DNA from: Fimbriimonadaceae bacterium
GTDB taxonomy: Bacteria; Armatimonadota; Fimbriimonadia; Fimbriimonadales; Fimbriimonadaceae
NCBI GenBank assembly: GCA_025451715.1
Contig: JANWJY010000021.1
Location: forward strand, 1 to 5,055
Direction: 5' to 3'
DNA length: 5,055 nt
Of the stretch, positions 1 to 4,982 are shown in pieces; within the stretch, counting starts at the first letter, position 1, and each line of letters starts with the position of its first letter. The notes beneath the pieces were generated by a model. It ran no database searches. It was not told the DNA's origin and saw only the letters and a program-made list of their open reading frames with translations. The translations under genes were made by a program, and so were the position numbers.

Positions 1-198
1 CGCACGAGCTTTGTGATCGCGCACCGTTTGTCGACGGTCGTGAAGGCCGACCGGATCGTGGTGTTGGAGGACGGCAAGATCACGGCGATGGGCAAGCACG
101 CGGAGCTGTTGGAGAAGCCTGACGGACTTTATGCGCGGATGTTCCGGCAGCAGTTCGCGGTGGCGCTGGCTACGCAGAGCGGCGCTGGCGAGAGCTGA
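1..198 (+). CDS. ABC exporter ATP-binding domain, C-terminal fragment (MsbA/multidrug type)
   Basis: This is the last 65 codons of a gene that begins left of the window; the frame is open from base 1 and stops at TGA 196-198. The fragment opens with a strand leading into IAHRLSTV, the H-loop (switch histidine) of ABC ATPases. It continues with ADRIVVLEDGKI and a GKHAELLE segment, then LYARMFRQQF, which is the usual end of the nucleotide-binding domain in type IV (MsbA/LmrA-like) exporters where permease and ATPase are fused. In that family the domain hydrolyses ATP at the inner membrane to drive export of lipids or drugs. The Walker A, Walker B and signature motifs and the membrane part lie outside the window, so the substrate and the fusion cannot be confirmed. 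After LYARMFRQQF there is a short polar Ala/Gly-rich tail, and its final codons overlap the 3' end of the convergent rpoN gene by 29 bp with no terminator between them. Confidence 0.9.
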   Translation, partial: RTSFVIAHRLSTVVKADRIVVLEDGKITAMGKHAELLEKPDGLYARMFRQQFAVALATQSGAGES

Positions 199-1588
199 GC
201 ATCTTGGTGCGCGAGCGGTACTTGTTCACGGTCCGGCGTGCGACGTGGACCCCCTTTTCGGCGAGCATCTCCCTGATGCGCTCATCGCTGAGCGGGTTCG
301 AAGGGTTCTCGTAGGTGAGGATCTCCTCGATCATCTTTTGCACCCTCAGGGCTGGCTTGAAGAAGATCTCGAACGCGATGATCTCGCCATTGGGGAGCTG
401 GCAGAACTTGCCGTTGGTCGCACGGCTGATCGTGCTCTCGTGCACGTTAAGGTCTCGTGCGAGCTTCGATCTCGTCAACGACTTGAGGAACTGGTAGTCG
501 CCTGTGCTGATGAAGCCGCCCTGCTTGAGGACCAGGTAGCGGCCCATCTCGCCGAGCAGGCGGCGCCGCTGCTCGAGTGCTTCTTTGAAGAACGTCGCCC
601 GGCCGACATACTCGTCGACGTGCCGCTTTTCGTCCTTAGGCGGTTTGCGCATGGTGTCGAGCTGGTGTTGCCTGCGCAGGTAGGTACGGCTCACGCGAAG
701 GCTCAGTGGTGACGGCCCGAGCACTTCGATCACCCATCCGGCCTCGTCCAGGGTGAACTGGATGTCGGGCATCGCGGGCGAGGTGCGGTCTGAAGCGGAA
801 GTGTGGGTGTGCAGCGCGTACCCCTCGCCCGGGAACGGGTTGAGGGTCAAGATGACTTCGAACGCGTGCTCGACGAGGTCTGGGTCGGCCTTATACTTTC
901 GCTGGATCGCCTCGGCGTTGCGCGCCACGAGGTCTTCCCAACAGTTCTTGAGCATGAACCTCGCCATACGCTCTGCGTCGCCAGTGGCGTCGCGGAGCTG
1001 GAGGAGGAGGCACTCGCGAAGGCTGGTCGCGCCGACGCCCGCGGGCTCGCAGGCCTGCAGCCGCTTCAGGACTTCTTCCGCGTTTTCAAGGCTGGTCTTG
1101 CAGTCGAGCGCGGCGTCTTCGACCGTGCAGGTCAGATAGCCTCGATCATTGACCGAACCGATGAGGTATTCGAGCAGGTCTTGGAGGTGGTCCGGAACTT
1201 CGGGCTCGAGCTGCGCGCGCAAGTGGTCCCACAGAGAATCGTTGCTCGGAGTGAGGTCGATCCAATCGGTGTTCTGGTCGCTCGGCAGGCCGCGCAGGGC
1301 CTCATAGTCGTTGGCCTTCTGTCTGAGCTCTGCGGGGGCGACCGCGCGCATCACGTCCTCGTGGGTGATCGGGGTCTCAGGCTCGTCGATCCGCTCGAGC
1401 GCCGGGTTCTCGGCCAGCTCGCGGTCGATGCTCTGCACCAAGTCTGGCTGGCTGAGCTGGAGCACCTGCGACGCGAGCACGACCTTTGGGTCGACCTTCG
1501 TCGTCGTTTTTAGGCTCTGCCTTTGGCTGAGTCTGTTCTGCAATTCCCGAAATCCCCCGGCCCCGACCGCCGTTCCCAATCTGATCAT
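170..1588 (-). CDS. rpoN: RNA polymerase sigma-54 factor (RpoN)
   Basis: 472-residue sigma-54, a normal length. It binds core RNA polymerase, recognises -24/-12 promoters and needs an AAA+ activator to open DNA. Region I is at about residues 15-65 (RLSQ, then VLQLSQPDLVQSIDRELAENPALE). The core-binding domain is at about 115-310, with VNDRGYL and the ACEPAGVGATSLRECLLLQL motif. The helix-turn-helix is at about 370-395 (SKLARDLNVHESTISRATNGK), followed by a GEIIAFEIFF segment. The RpoN box ARRTVNKYR is at 450-458 (the usual form is ARRTVAKYR), with the common SSRQRR tail. The start is uncertain. ATG at 1588 is the nearest ATG upstream of region I but has no clear Shine-Dalgarno sequence. TTG at 1543, with GGGGGA 9 nt upstream, would give a 457-residue protein beginning right at region I. 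The frame stays open to 2098, but that part is antisense to ribE and shows no sigma-54 similarity. Divergent from ribE; overlaps the ABC gene tail to tail. Confidence 0.96.
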   Translation of the reverse strand: MIRLGTAVGAGGFRELQNRLSQRQSLKTTTKVDPKVVLASQVLQLSQPDLVQSIDRELAENPALERIDEPETPITHEDVMRAVAPAELRQKANDYEALRGLPSDQNTDWIDLTPSNDSLWDHLRAQLEPEVPDHLQDLLEYLIGSVNDRGYLTCTVEDAALDCKTSLENAEEVLKRLQACEPAGVGATSLRECLLLQLRDATGDAERMARFMLKNCWEDLVARNAEAIQRKYKADPDLVEHAFEVILTLNPFPGEGYALHTHTSASDRTSPAMPDIQFTLDEAGWVIEVLGPSPLSLRVSRTYLRRQHQLDTMRKPPKDEKRHVDEYVGRATFFKEALEQRRRLLGEMGRYLVLKQGGFISTGDYQFLKSLTRSKLARDLNVHESTISRATNGKFCQLPNGEIIAFEIFFKPALRVQKMIEEILTYENPSNPLSDERIREMLAEKGVHVARRTVNKYRSRTKMLSSRQRRSA

Positions 1589-1667
1589 CGGCGGATTTGG
1601 GCCGGGAGCTTGCCTGTTTGCATTGCTTGGATGGGGAATTGGGGAGTTCGGTCGTGTCGGGCCTGGA

Positions 1668-1673
1668 TACACT
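1668..1673 (+). promoter_or_regulatory. Putative -10 element (TACACT) of ribE, leaderless spacing
   Basis: TACACT fits the TANNNT form of a bacterial -10 box and has 6 nt between its final T and the GTG start at 1680. A start site about 7 nt downstream of the hexamer would fall on the GTG itself, giving an mRNA without a leader. No purine-rich Shine-Dalgarno sequence lies in the 20 bases before the GTG. The -35 is weak: TTCGGT at 1647-1652 would need a 15-nt spacer. Inferred from position and sequence only. Confidence 0.5.
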
Positions 1674-1679
1674 CGCTCC

Positions 1680-2243
1680 GTGTTCACCGGGTTGGTCCAG
1701 GCGATAGGGACGGTGGTTAGGCTCGAATCGGGCCGGCTGTCGCTCGCCGTGCCGGACGCGTGGCCAGGGGAACCGTGCGTGATTGGCGAGAGCCTTTCGG
1801 TCAGCGGATGCTGCCTCACCGTCGTGTCGGCTGGTGCGACCCTCGAGTTCGACCTTTCGGACGAGACGCTGGCTCGGTCGAATTTGGGGGGGCTGACTGC
1901 GGGCTCGAAGGTGAACCTGGAACGGGCGATGAGGGCGACTGACCGCTTTGGGGGACACATCGTGCAGGGGCACGTCGACACGGTGTGCGCTTTCAAGTCG
2001 CGGAGGGAGGACGGCGTGTTCACGTTCGAGGTCGACGGGGAGTTCCGACAGTTCCTGGTCGACAAGGGCAGCATCGCGCTCGACGGCGTGAGCCTCACCG
2101 TCGTTCAACCAGAAGATGGAAGATTCTCGGTCGCGGTCATCCCGCACACTCTTCAGGCCACGACGCTGGGTGCATTGAAGCCTGGCGACAAGCTGAACGT
2201 CGAGTTCGACATCCTCGCCAAGTACGCGCTCAACCCTCGATGA
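1680..2243 (+). CDS. ribE: Riboflavin synthase (alpha chain)
   Basis: Converts two molecules of 6,7-dimethyl-8-ribityllumazine into riboflavin plus the pyrimidinedione by dismutation, the last step of riboflavin synthesis, in the cytoplasm. The 187-residue product is two tandem lumazine-binding repeats, about residues 1-87 and 88-187. The first repeat has the start motif FTGLV (2-6) and GESLSVSGCCLTV (36-48), which includes the GCCLTV stretch known from the E. coli enzyme. The second has GGHIVQGHVD (91-100), KGSIALDGVSLTV (129-141) and IPHTLQATTLG. The family N-terminus MFTG fixes the GTG start at 1680 even though the frame is open far upstream. No Shine-Dalgarno sequence precedes it; a -10-like hexamer does. 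The protein ends ILAKYALNPR, roughly 20-25 residues shorter than well-known members, so the C-terminal helix used for trimer contacts is cut short. The last 14 bp overlap the convergent glyS. No other rib gene is in the window. Confidence 0.95.
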   Translation: MFTGLVQAIGTVVRLESGRLSLAVPDAWPGEPCVIGESLSVSGCCLTVVSAGATLEFDLSDETLARSNLGGLTAGSKVNLERAMRATDRFGGHIVQGHVDTVCAFKSRREDGVFTFEVDGEFRQFLVDKGSIALDGVSLTVVQPEDGRFSVAVIPHTLQATTLGALKPGDKLNVEFDILAKYALNPR

Positions 2244-4302
2244 CGATCTTGCTCAGGTCGCCTGCCTGGAACAGCAGGTTTGAGACCACGCTCAGCAGCT
2301 TGAGCCGCTCGTCGCGCACGGCCTGATCCTCGACCATCACCATAGTGTCGGTAAAGAACTTGTTGATTGGCGGTTCGAGCTTCTTGAGCGCGACGAAGAT
2401 CGCTGCGGTGTCAGTCTTGCCTTCGGTCGCCTTTTTCGCCTCGTGTGCGGCGACCAGCAGCGCGACGCCAGGCTCCGAGTCGAGCTTTGTGGAATCGACG
2501 TCCTCCGGTTTCACGTTTCGCGGTACTGCGATTCCCTTCTTCACCGCTGCCGACACGATATTGATCGGGCGGGTCGCTGTCTGGAGGAACTCGGTGTCGT
2601 ACGCTGCGCCGGAAGCGAGCTTGAGACGGAGCTTGAACTTCGCCGGGTCGAGCACATCCTCGGCCTGCTTCCCGAGCAGGGCCGCCTCGAGGACGTCGTG
2701 GCGCGAGTCGGGGTTGAGCGCCTCGTAGCGGCCAGCGAAGAGCTCTCCCAGGAGCCCCTTCGCCTTGGCGGCGTCCAGGTCGAACCCCTGCGCCTTGTAC
2801 TGCGAGATAGCCTCCTCGAAGAGCGGCGCGTAGCCTCCTGTGGGCATGGCCAAGTGGTCTGATGCCTCGATGAGGACCGTCGCCGCGCGGCGCAGCCCGT
2901 ACGGGTCGCTTGATCCGGTCGGTGCCTGTCCCGTGCCCATATAACCCGCTAGCTTGTCGAGCTGGTCGGCCACCATGACACGCACAGCGGCCGCGGCATG
3001 CTCGCCGTTGCTCGCCTTCGAAAGGTCGTACTGCGACGCGATGGCGTGGCACACGGCGGGCTCGAATCCCTCCCTCGCCGCGTACTCCGCCCCGACCACG
3101 CCCTGGAGCGACGCGAGCTCGCTGACCAGGCCCGTGCTCAAGTCGGCCTTGGCATAGAGCCCCGCCTTCTCGGCCAGGGCGGCGTCACTCGGGTTCGCAC
3201 CCGTCGCCTCGGCGACGCTCTTACTCAAGACCGAGAGCCTGTGAGCGCGCTGACGGATGCTCCCGAGCCCCTCTGCAAAAGTCATGCGTGCGGTGTTCTC
3301 CAGGAAGTCGGCCATCTTCCTGTTCGTGTCGTCTTCGTAGAAAAACCGTGCGTCGTTGAAGCGTGCGCTGAGCACCCATTGGTTTCCGCGCTTGACGATG
3401 TCCTCTCGCCCTCCGTTACGGATCGAGACGAAGCGGTTCGTGAGCTGCCCGTGCGAGTCGCGCACCGGGAAGAACCGCTCGTGCTTCGCCATCGCCGTGA
3501 TCAGCACCGGCTCCGGGAGCTTCATGTACTCCTCGGGGAAGTCGCCGAGCAGGGCTTCGGGCCACTCGGTGAGGAACACGTTCTCTTCGACCAAATGGTC
3601 AGGCATGTCCGGTGCGCCGAGCGAGACGCGGTGCGCGCCGTCGCGGATCATCTTCTCGCGCTCTGCCGGGTCAGGCTCGACCCGTCGCTTCCTAAGCCCC
3701 TTCAAGAGGTTCGCCAAGTCCGGGGCCTTGAACATCCCGGGAGACTCAAACCTGTGGCCCCGGCTTTCGAGGCCCGACCGTACGCCCTCGATCTCGAACG
3801 GCACGGCCTTGCCGCCGTAGGACGCGAGCAGCCAACGGATCGGGCGGGCGAACCGCAGCTTGGAGCTCCCCCAACGCATGGTCTTGTCGAATGTCAGGGT
3901 TCGCACAGCAGCGGGCAGGATTTCGCCAAGCACTTCGACCGCCCCGCGCCCCTCGACCTTCTTGCTCACCCACACATAGTCGTCGCGCTTCTCGACCTGC
4001 GAGACCGCCACGCCCTGGCTGTTGCAGAACCCCTCGAGCGCCTTGGTCGGCTTGCCCTGTTCGTCGTAAGCGGCCTTGAGCGACGGCCCCTTAGACTCCT
4101 TCACGCCGTCCAACTGCCTGTCGGCTACGTCGGGGACAGACACGATCAGGCGCCTGGGCGTGCCCATCGAGGTTGTGGCGCCGTGGCCGAGTCCTGCCTC
4201 GTCGAGCCTGGACCCGATCTCCTGCGCCAACTGCGTGTAGGCACCGCGGACCGAGCCTGCAGGGAGCTCCTCACAGCCCAGTTCGAACAAGAGTTCTGGC
4301 AT
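2230..4302 (-). CDS. glyS: Glycine--tRNA ligase beta subunit
   Basis: Beta subunit of the bacterial alpha2beta2 glycyl-tRNA synthetase. The alpha subunit (GlyQ) activates glycine; beta supplies most of the tRNA recognition. At 690 residues it is the usual full length. Visible landmarks, in order: N-terminal LLFELGCEELPAG (4-16), TPRRLIV (48-54), KTMRWG and FARPIRWL (140-158), SRGHRF (180-185), FLTEWPEALLGDFPEEYMKL (243-262), KHERFFPV and FVSIRNGG (273-298), FNDARFFYEDD (315-325), KADLSTGLVSELASLQGV (385-402), DQLDKLAGYMGTGQAPTGSSDPYGLRRAA (446-474, equivalent to the PTGSKDPFALRRAA motif), and a C-terminal DALR-like anticodon-binding helix region ending DTMVMVEDQAVRDERLKLL and DLSKIVIEG. The ATG start matches the family N-terminus. 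No Shine-Dalgarno sequence is seen; TAATAT lies 8 nt upstream. No glyQ is adjacent: upstream is a divergent outer-membrane gene, and the 3' end overlaps ribE by 14 bp. Confidence 0.97.
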   Translation of the reverse strand: MPELLFELGCEELPAGSVRGAYTQLAQEIGSRLDEAGLGHGATTSMGTPRRLIVSVPDVADRQLDGVKESKGPSLKAAYDEQGKPTKALEGFCNSQGVAVSQVEKRDDYVWVSKKVEGRGAVEVLGEILPAAVRTLTFDKTMRWGSSKLRFARPIRWLLASYGGKAVPFEIEGVRSGLESRGHRFESPGMFKAPDLANLLKGLRKRRVEPDPAEREKMIRDGAHRVSLGAPDMPDHLVEENVFLTEWPEALLGDFPEEYMKLPEPVLITAMAKHERFFPVRDSHGQLTNRFVSIRNGGREDIVKRGNQWVLSARFNDARFFYEDDTNRKMADFLENTARMTFAEGLGSIRQRAHRLSVLSKSVAEATGANPSDAALAEKAGLYAKADLSTGLVSELASLQGVVGAEYAAREGFEPAVCHAIASQYDLSKASNGEHAAAAVRVMVADQLDKLAGYMGTGQAPTGSSDPYGLRRAATVLIEASDHLAMPTGGYAPLFEEAISQYKAQGFDLDAAKAKGLLGELFAGRYEALNPDSRHDVLEAALLGKQAEDVLDPAKFKLRLKLASGAAYDTEFLQTATRPINIVSAAVKKGIAVPRNVKPEDVDSTKLDSEPGVALLVAAHEAKKATEGKTDTAAIFVALKKLEPPINKFFTDTMVMVEDQAVRDERLKLLSVVSNLLFQAGDLSKIVIEG

Positions 4303-4310
4303 CTGAGGTC

Positions 4311-4316
4311 ATATTA
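4311..4316 (-). promoter_or_regulatory. Putative -10 element (TAATAT) of glyS, near-leaderless
   Basis: On the minus strand TAATAT is followed by GACCTCAG and then the glyS ATG. Initiation 7 nt after the hexamer would begin the transcript about 2 nt before the ATG, so the mRNA would be leaderless or almost so. The spacer has no Shine-Dalgarno match. No convincing -35 is found; at the 17-bp distance the minus strand reads CCCCAG, inside the inverted repeat at 4333-4350. Position-based inference. Confidence 0.5.
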
Positions 4317-4332
4317 CCGCCCGACTTTTGAA

Positions 4333-4350
4333 CCTGGGGTTTTACCCAGG
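4333..4350. repeat. Inverted repeat CCTGGG/CCCAGG over the -35 region
   Basis: CCTGGG (4333-4338) and CCCAGG (4345-4350) are perfect 6-bp arms around a 6-nt GTTTTA centre. The right half covers the -35 of the beta-barrel promoter, and the left half falls where a glyS -35 would be. This is the expected geometry for a repressor or activator site serving both divergent genes, but no regulator is identified and chance occurrence is possible in GC-rich DNA. Confidence 0.45.
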
Positions 4351-4369
4351 GCCCCTAAGCAAGTAGAAT
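4341..4369 (+). promoter_or_regulatory. Sigma-70-type promoter of the beta-barrel gene
   Basis: TTTACC at 4341-4346 (4 of 6 to TTGACA) and TAGAAT at 4364-4369 (5 of 6 to TATAAT) are separated by exactly 17 bp. The predicted start is near 4376, giving a leader of about 47 nt before ATG 4423. This is the best promoter match I found in the window. The -35 sits in the loop and right arm of one inverted repeat, and the -10 sits in the loop of another. Confidence 0.7.
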
Positions 4370-4376
4370 GGGGCCC
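4349..4376. repeat. Inverted repeat GGGCCCC/GGGGCCC bracketing the -10 box
   Basis: GGGCCCC (4349-4355) and GGGGCCC (4370-4376) are perfect 7-bp arms separated by 14 nt, and the -10 hexamer TAGAAT lies at the end of the spacer. The dyad runs from the promoter spacer to about the +1 base. As DNA it could be an operator that covers the -10. It would not form an RNA hairpin in the main transcript because only the right arm lies near the start site. Confidence 0.45.
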
Positions 4377-4395
4377 GACCCTAGGGATAGGGTCG
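4376..4395 (+). promoter_or_regulatory. 5'-leader hairpin with GGGA tetraloop
   Basis: CGACCCTA (4376-4383) and TAGGGTCG (4388-4395) pair perfectly over 8 bp around GGGA, a GNRA-class tetraloop. The hairpin begins at the predicted transcription start of the beta-barrel gene, so the mRNA would open with a structured 5' end, much as E. coli ompA mRNA is protected from decay. It ends 14 nt before the Shine-Dalgarno sequence, so ribosome access need not be blocked. A DNA operator is the alternative reading. Confidence 0.6.
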
Positions 4396-4409
4396 AAAGG
4401 CTACGTTAC

Positions 4410-4416
4410 GGAAGGA
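4410..4416 (+). promoter_or_regulatory. Shine-Dalgarno site choosing the start at 4423
   Basis: GGAAGGA precedes two adjacent ATG codons at 4420 and 4423. The AAGGA core ends 3 nt before the first and 6 nt before the second, so the second ATG has the better spacing. It is the only clear Shine-Dalgarno/ATG pair among the genes whose starts are in the window. Confidence 0.7.
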
Positions 4417-4422
4417 TTTATG

Positions 4423-4929
4423 ATGAAGCGACTGCTTGTTCTGGCTGCCCTTTGCTCATCGGCGTTCGCGTGCGCCCAGGGCATCGGCTCGCCTGTGAAC
4501 CTCTCGTTCCGACTTGGATACGTCTACCCGCTGGACGACTTCACTCGGGACATCACAGGCAACATGATCGGATTTGGCGCCGACTACTTCCTTGAGCGAA
4601 GTATGTTCGAGGGTGGCGAGACATTCCTCAGCCTCGACTGGATGGGACGAGGCATGAACGGCGACAAGGGGAACATGTTCCCGATCTGTCTCAATCAACG
4701 ATGGTTCATTGGCGGTGACTATGAGAACGGAAACCGCAAGTATTACCACCTCGGTCTTGGCGTCGCGATCGTCGACGTCGTGACTACCAAGACTGTGTTG
4801 GGGCTCAGGGCCGGATACGGCGCGGAGCTCGGACCTCACGTCTTTGCCGAATTCAACTTCGTCTGGAGCGAAGAGGCGAGCGGCGCTCGCGCAAACTCGA
4901 TCGGCGGCTATATCGGATACCGGTTCTAA
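4423..4929 (+). CDS. Small secreted outer-membrane beta-barrel protein, function unknown
   Basis: 168 residues; I do not recognise a named family. The N-terminus is a clear signal peptide: MKR, a hydrophobic run LLVLAAL, then a signal peptidase I site at AFA (14-16) or ACA (16-18). The mature part has about eight amphipathic strands of alternating hydrophobic residues, near 25-36, 47-59, 66-74, 85-95, 106-117, 122-134, 138-148 and 157-168. Glycine and aromatic girdle residues are frequent, and the chain ends GGYIGYRF, the terminal phenylalanine pattern read by the BAM assembly machinery. This fits an 8-stranded barrel of the OmpA-N/OmpW/OmpX size class in the outer membrane, acting as a porin-like, adhesin or structural protein; its role is not deducible. 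Expression is from its own promoter with a structured leader, and a terminator follows, so it is a single-gene unit. ATG 4420 is the alternative start, adding one Met. Confidence 0.85.
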   Translation: MKRLLVLAALCSSAFACAQGIGSPVNLSFRLGYVYPLDDFTRDITGNMIGFGADYFLERSMFEGGETFLSLDWMGRGMNGDKGNMFPICLNQRWFIGGDYENGNRKYYHLGLGVAIVDVVTTKTVLGLRAGYGAELGPHVFAEFNFVWSEEASGARANSIGGYIGYRF

Positions 4930-4947
4930 GAGGTCTCCCAGTTCAAA

Positions 4948-4982
4948 CTGAGGGCGGTGCGGCTTTGCCGGACCGCCCTCAG
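4948..4982 (+). terminator. Hairpin terminator, probably bidirectional
   Basis: CTGAGGGCGGT (4948-4958) pairs perfectly with ACCGCCCTCAG (4972-4982). After one G/G mismatch a further CGGC/GCCG pair of arms closes on a TTT loop. The stem begins 18 nt after the barrel gene's stop. Downstream is CCTTTAAGG rather than a long T tract, and the opposite side offers only TTT, so intrinsic termination may be modest in either direction. A smaller dyad, CAGTT/AACTG at 4939-4950, overlaps the left arm. Confidence 0.75.

Noticed and set aside
131..1513. Long plus-strand frames (131-712 and 803-1513) opposite rpoN.
   Set aside because: These are shadows of GC-rich rpoN codons: Leu/Ala/Arg/Glu-rich, without domains or start signals.
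1311..1679. An in-frame upstream extension of ribE.
   Set aside because: It is antisense to rpoN, and riboflavin synthases begin at the MFTG motif encoded at 1680.
1589..2098. A 170-residue N-terminal extension of RpoN on the minus strand.
   Set aside because: It is antisense to ribE, rich in Pro/Ser/Arg/Thr with no sigma-54 similarity, and would make the protein far longer than the family.
2411..3052. A 213-codon minus-strand frame inside glyS.
   Set aside because: It is on the same strand as glyS but out of frame, Arg/Gly-rich and without motifs; glyS itself is intact and full length.
4333..4395. A riboswitch or T-box in the glyS/barrel intergenic region.
   Set aside because: The glyS leader would be too short, and the barrel leader of about 47 nt has a single hairpin and none of the conserved riboswitch motifs I know.
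4453..4480. A possible lipoprotein signal (cysteine after AFA) in the barrel protein.
   Set aside because: The residues before Cys17 are A-F-A rather than a [LVI][AST][GA] lipobox, and the barrel ending in Phe fits signal peptidase I cleavage better.
2998..4929. A 643-codon plus-strand frame seeming to fuse a long Arg/Leu-rich protein to the beta-barrel.
   Set aside because: The first two thirds are antisense to glyS and have low-complexity GC-rich composition; the real start is after the Shine-Dalgarno at 4410-4416, followed by a signal peptide.
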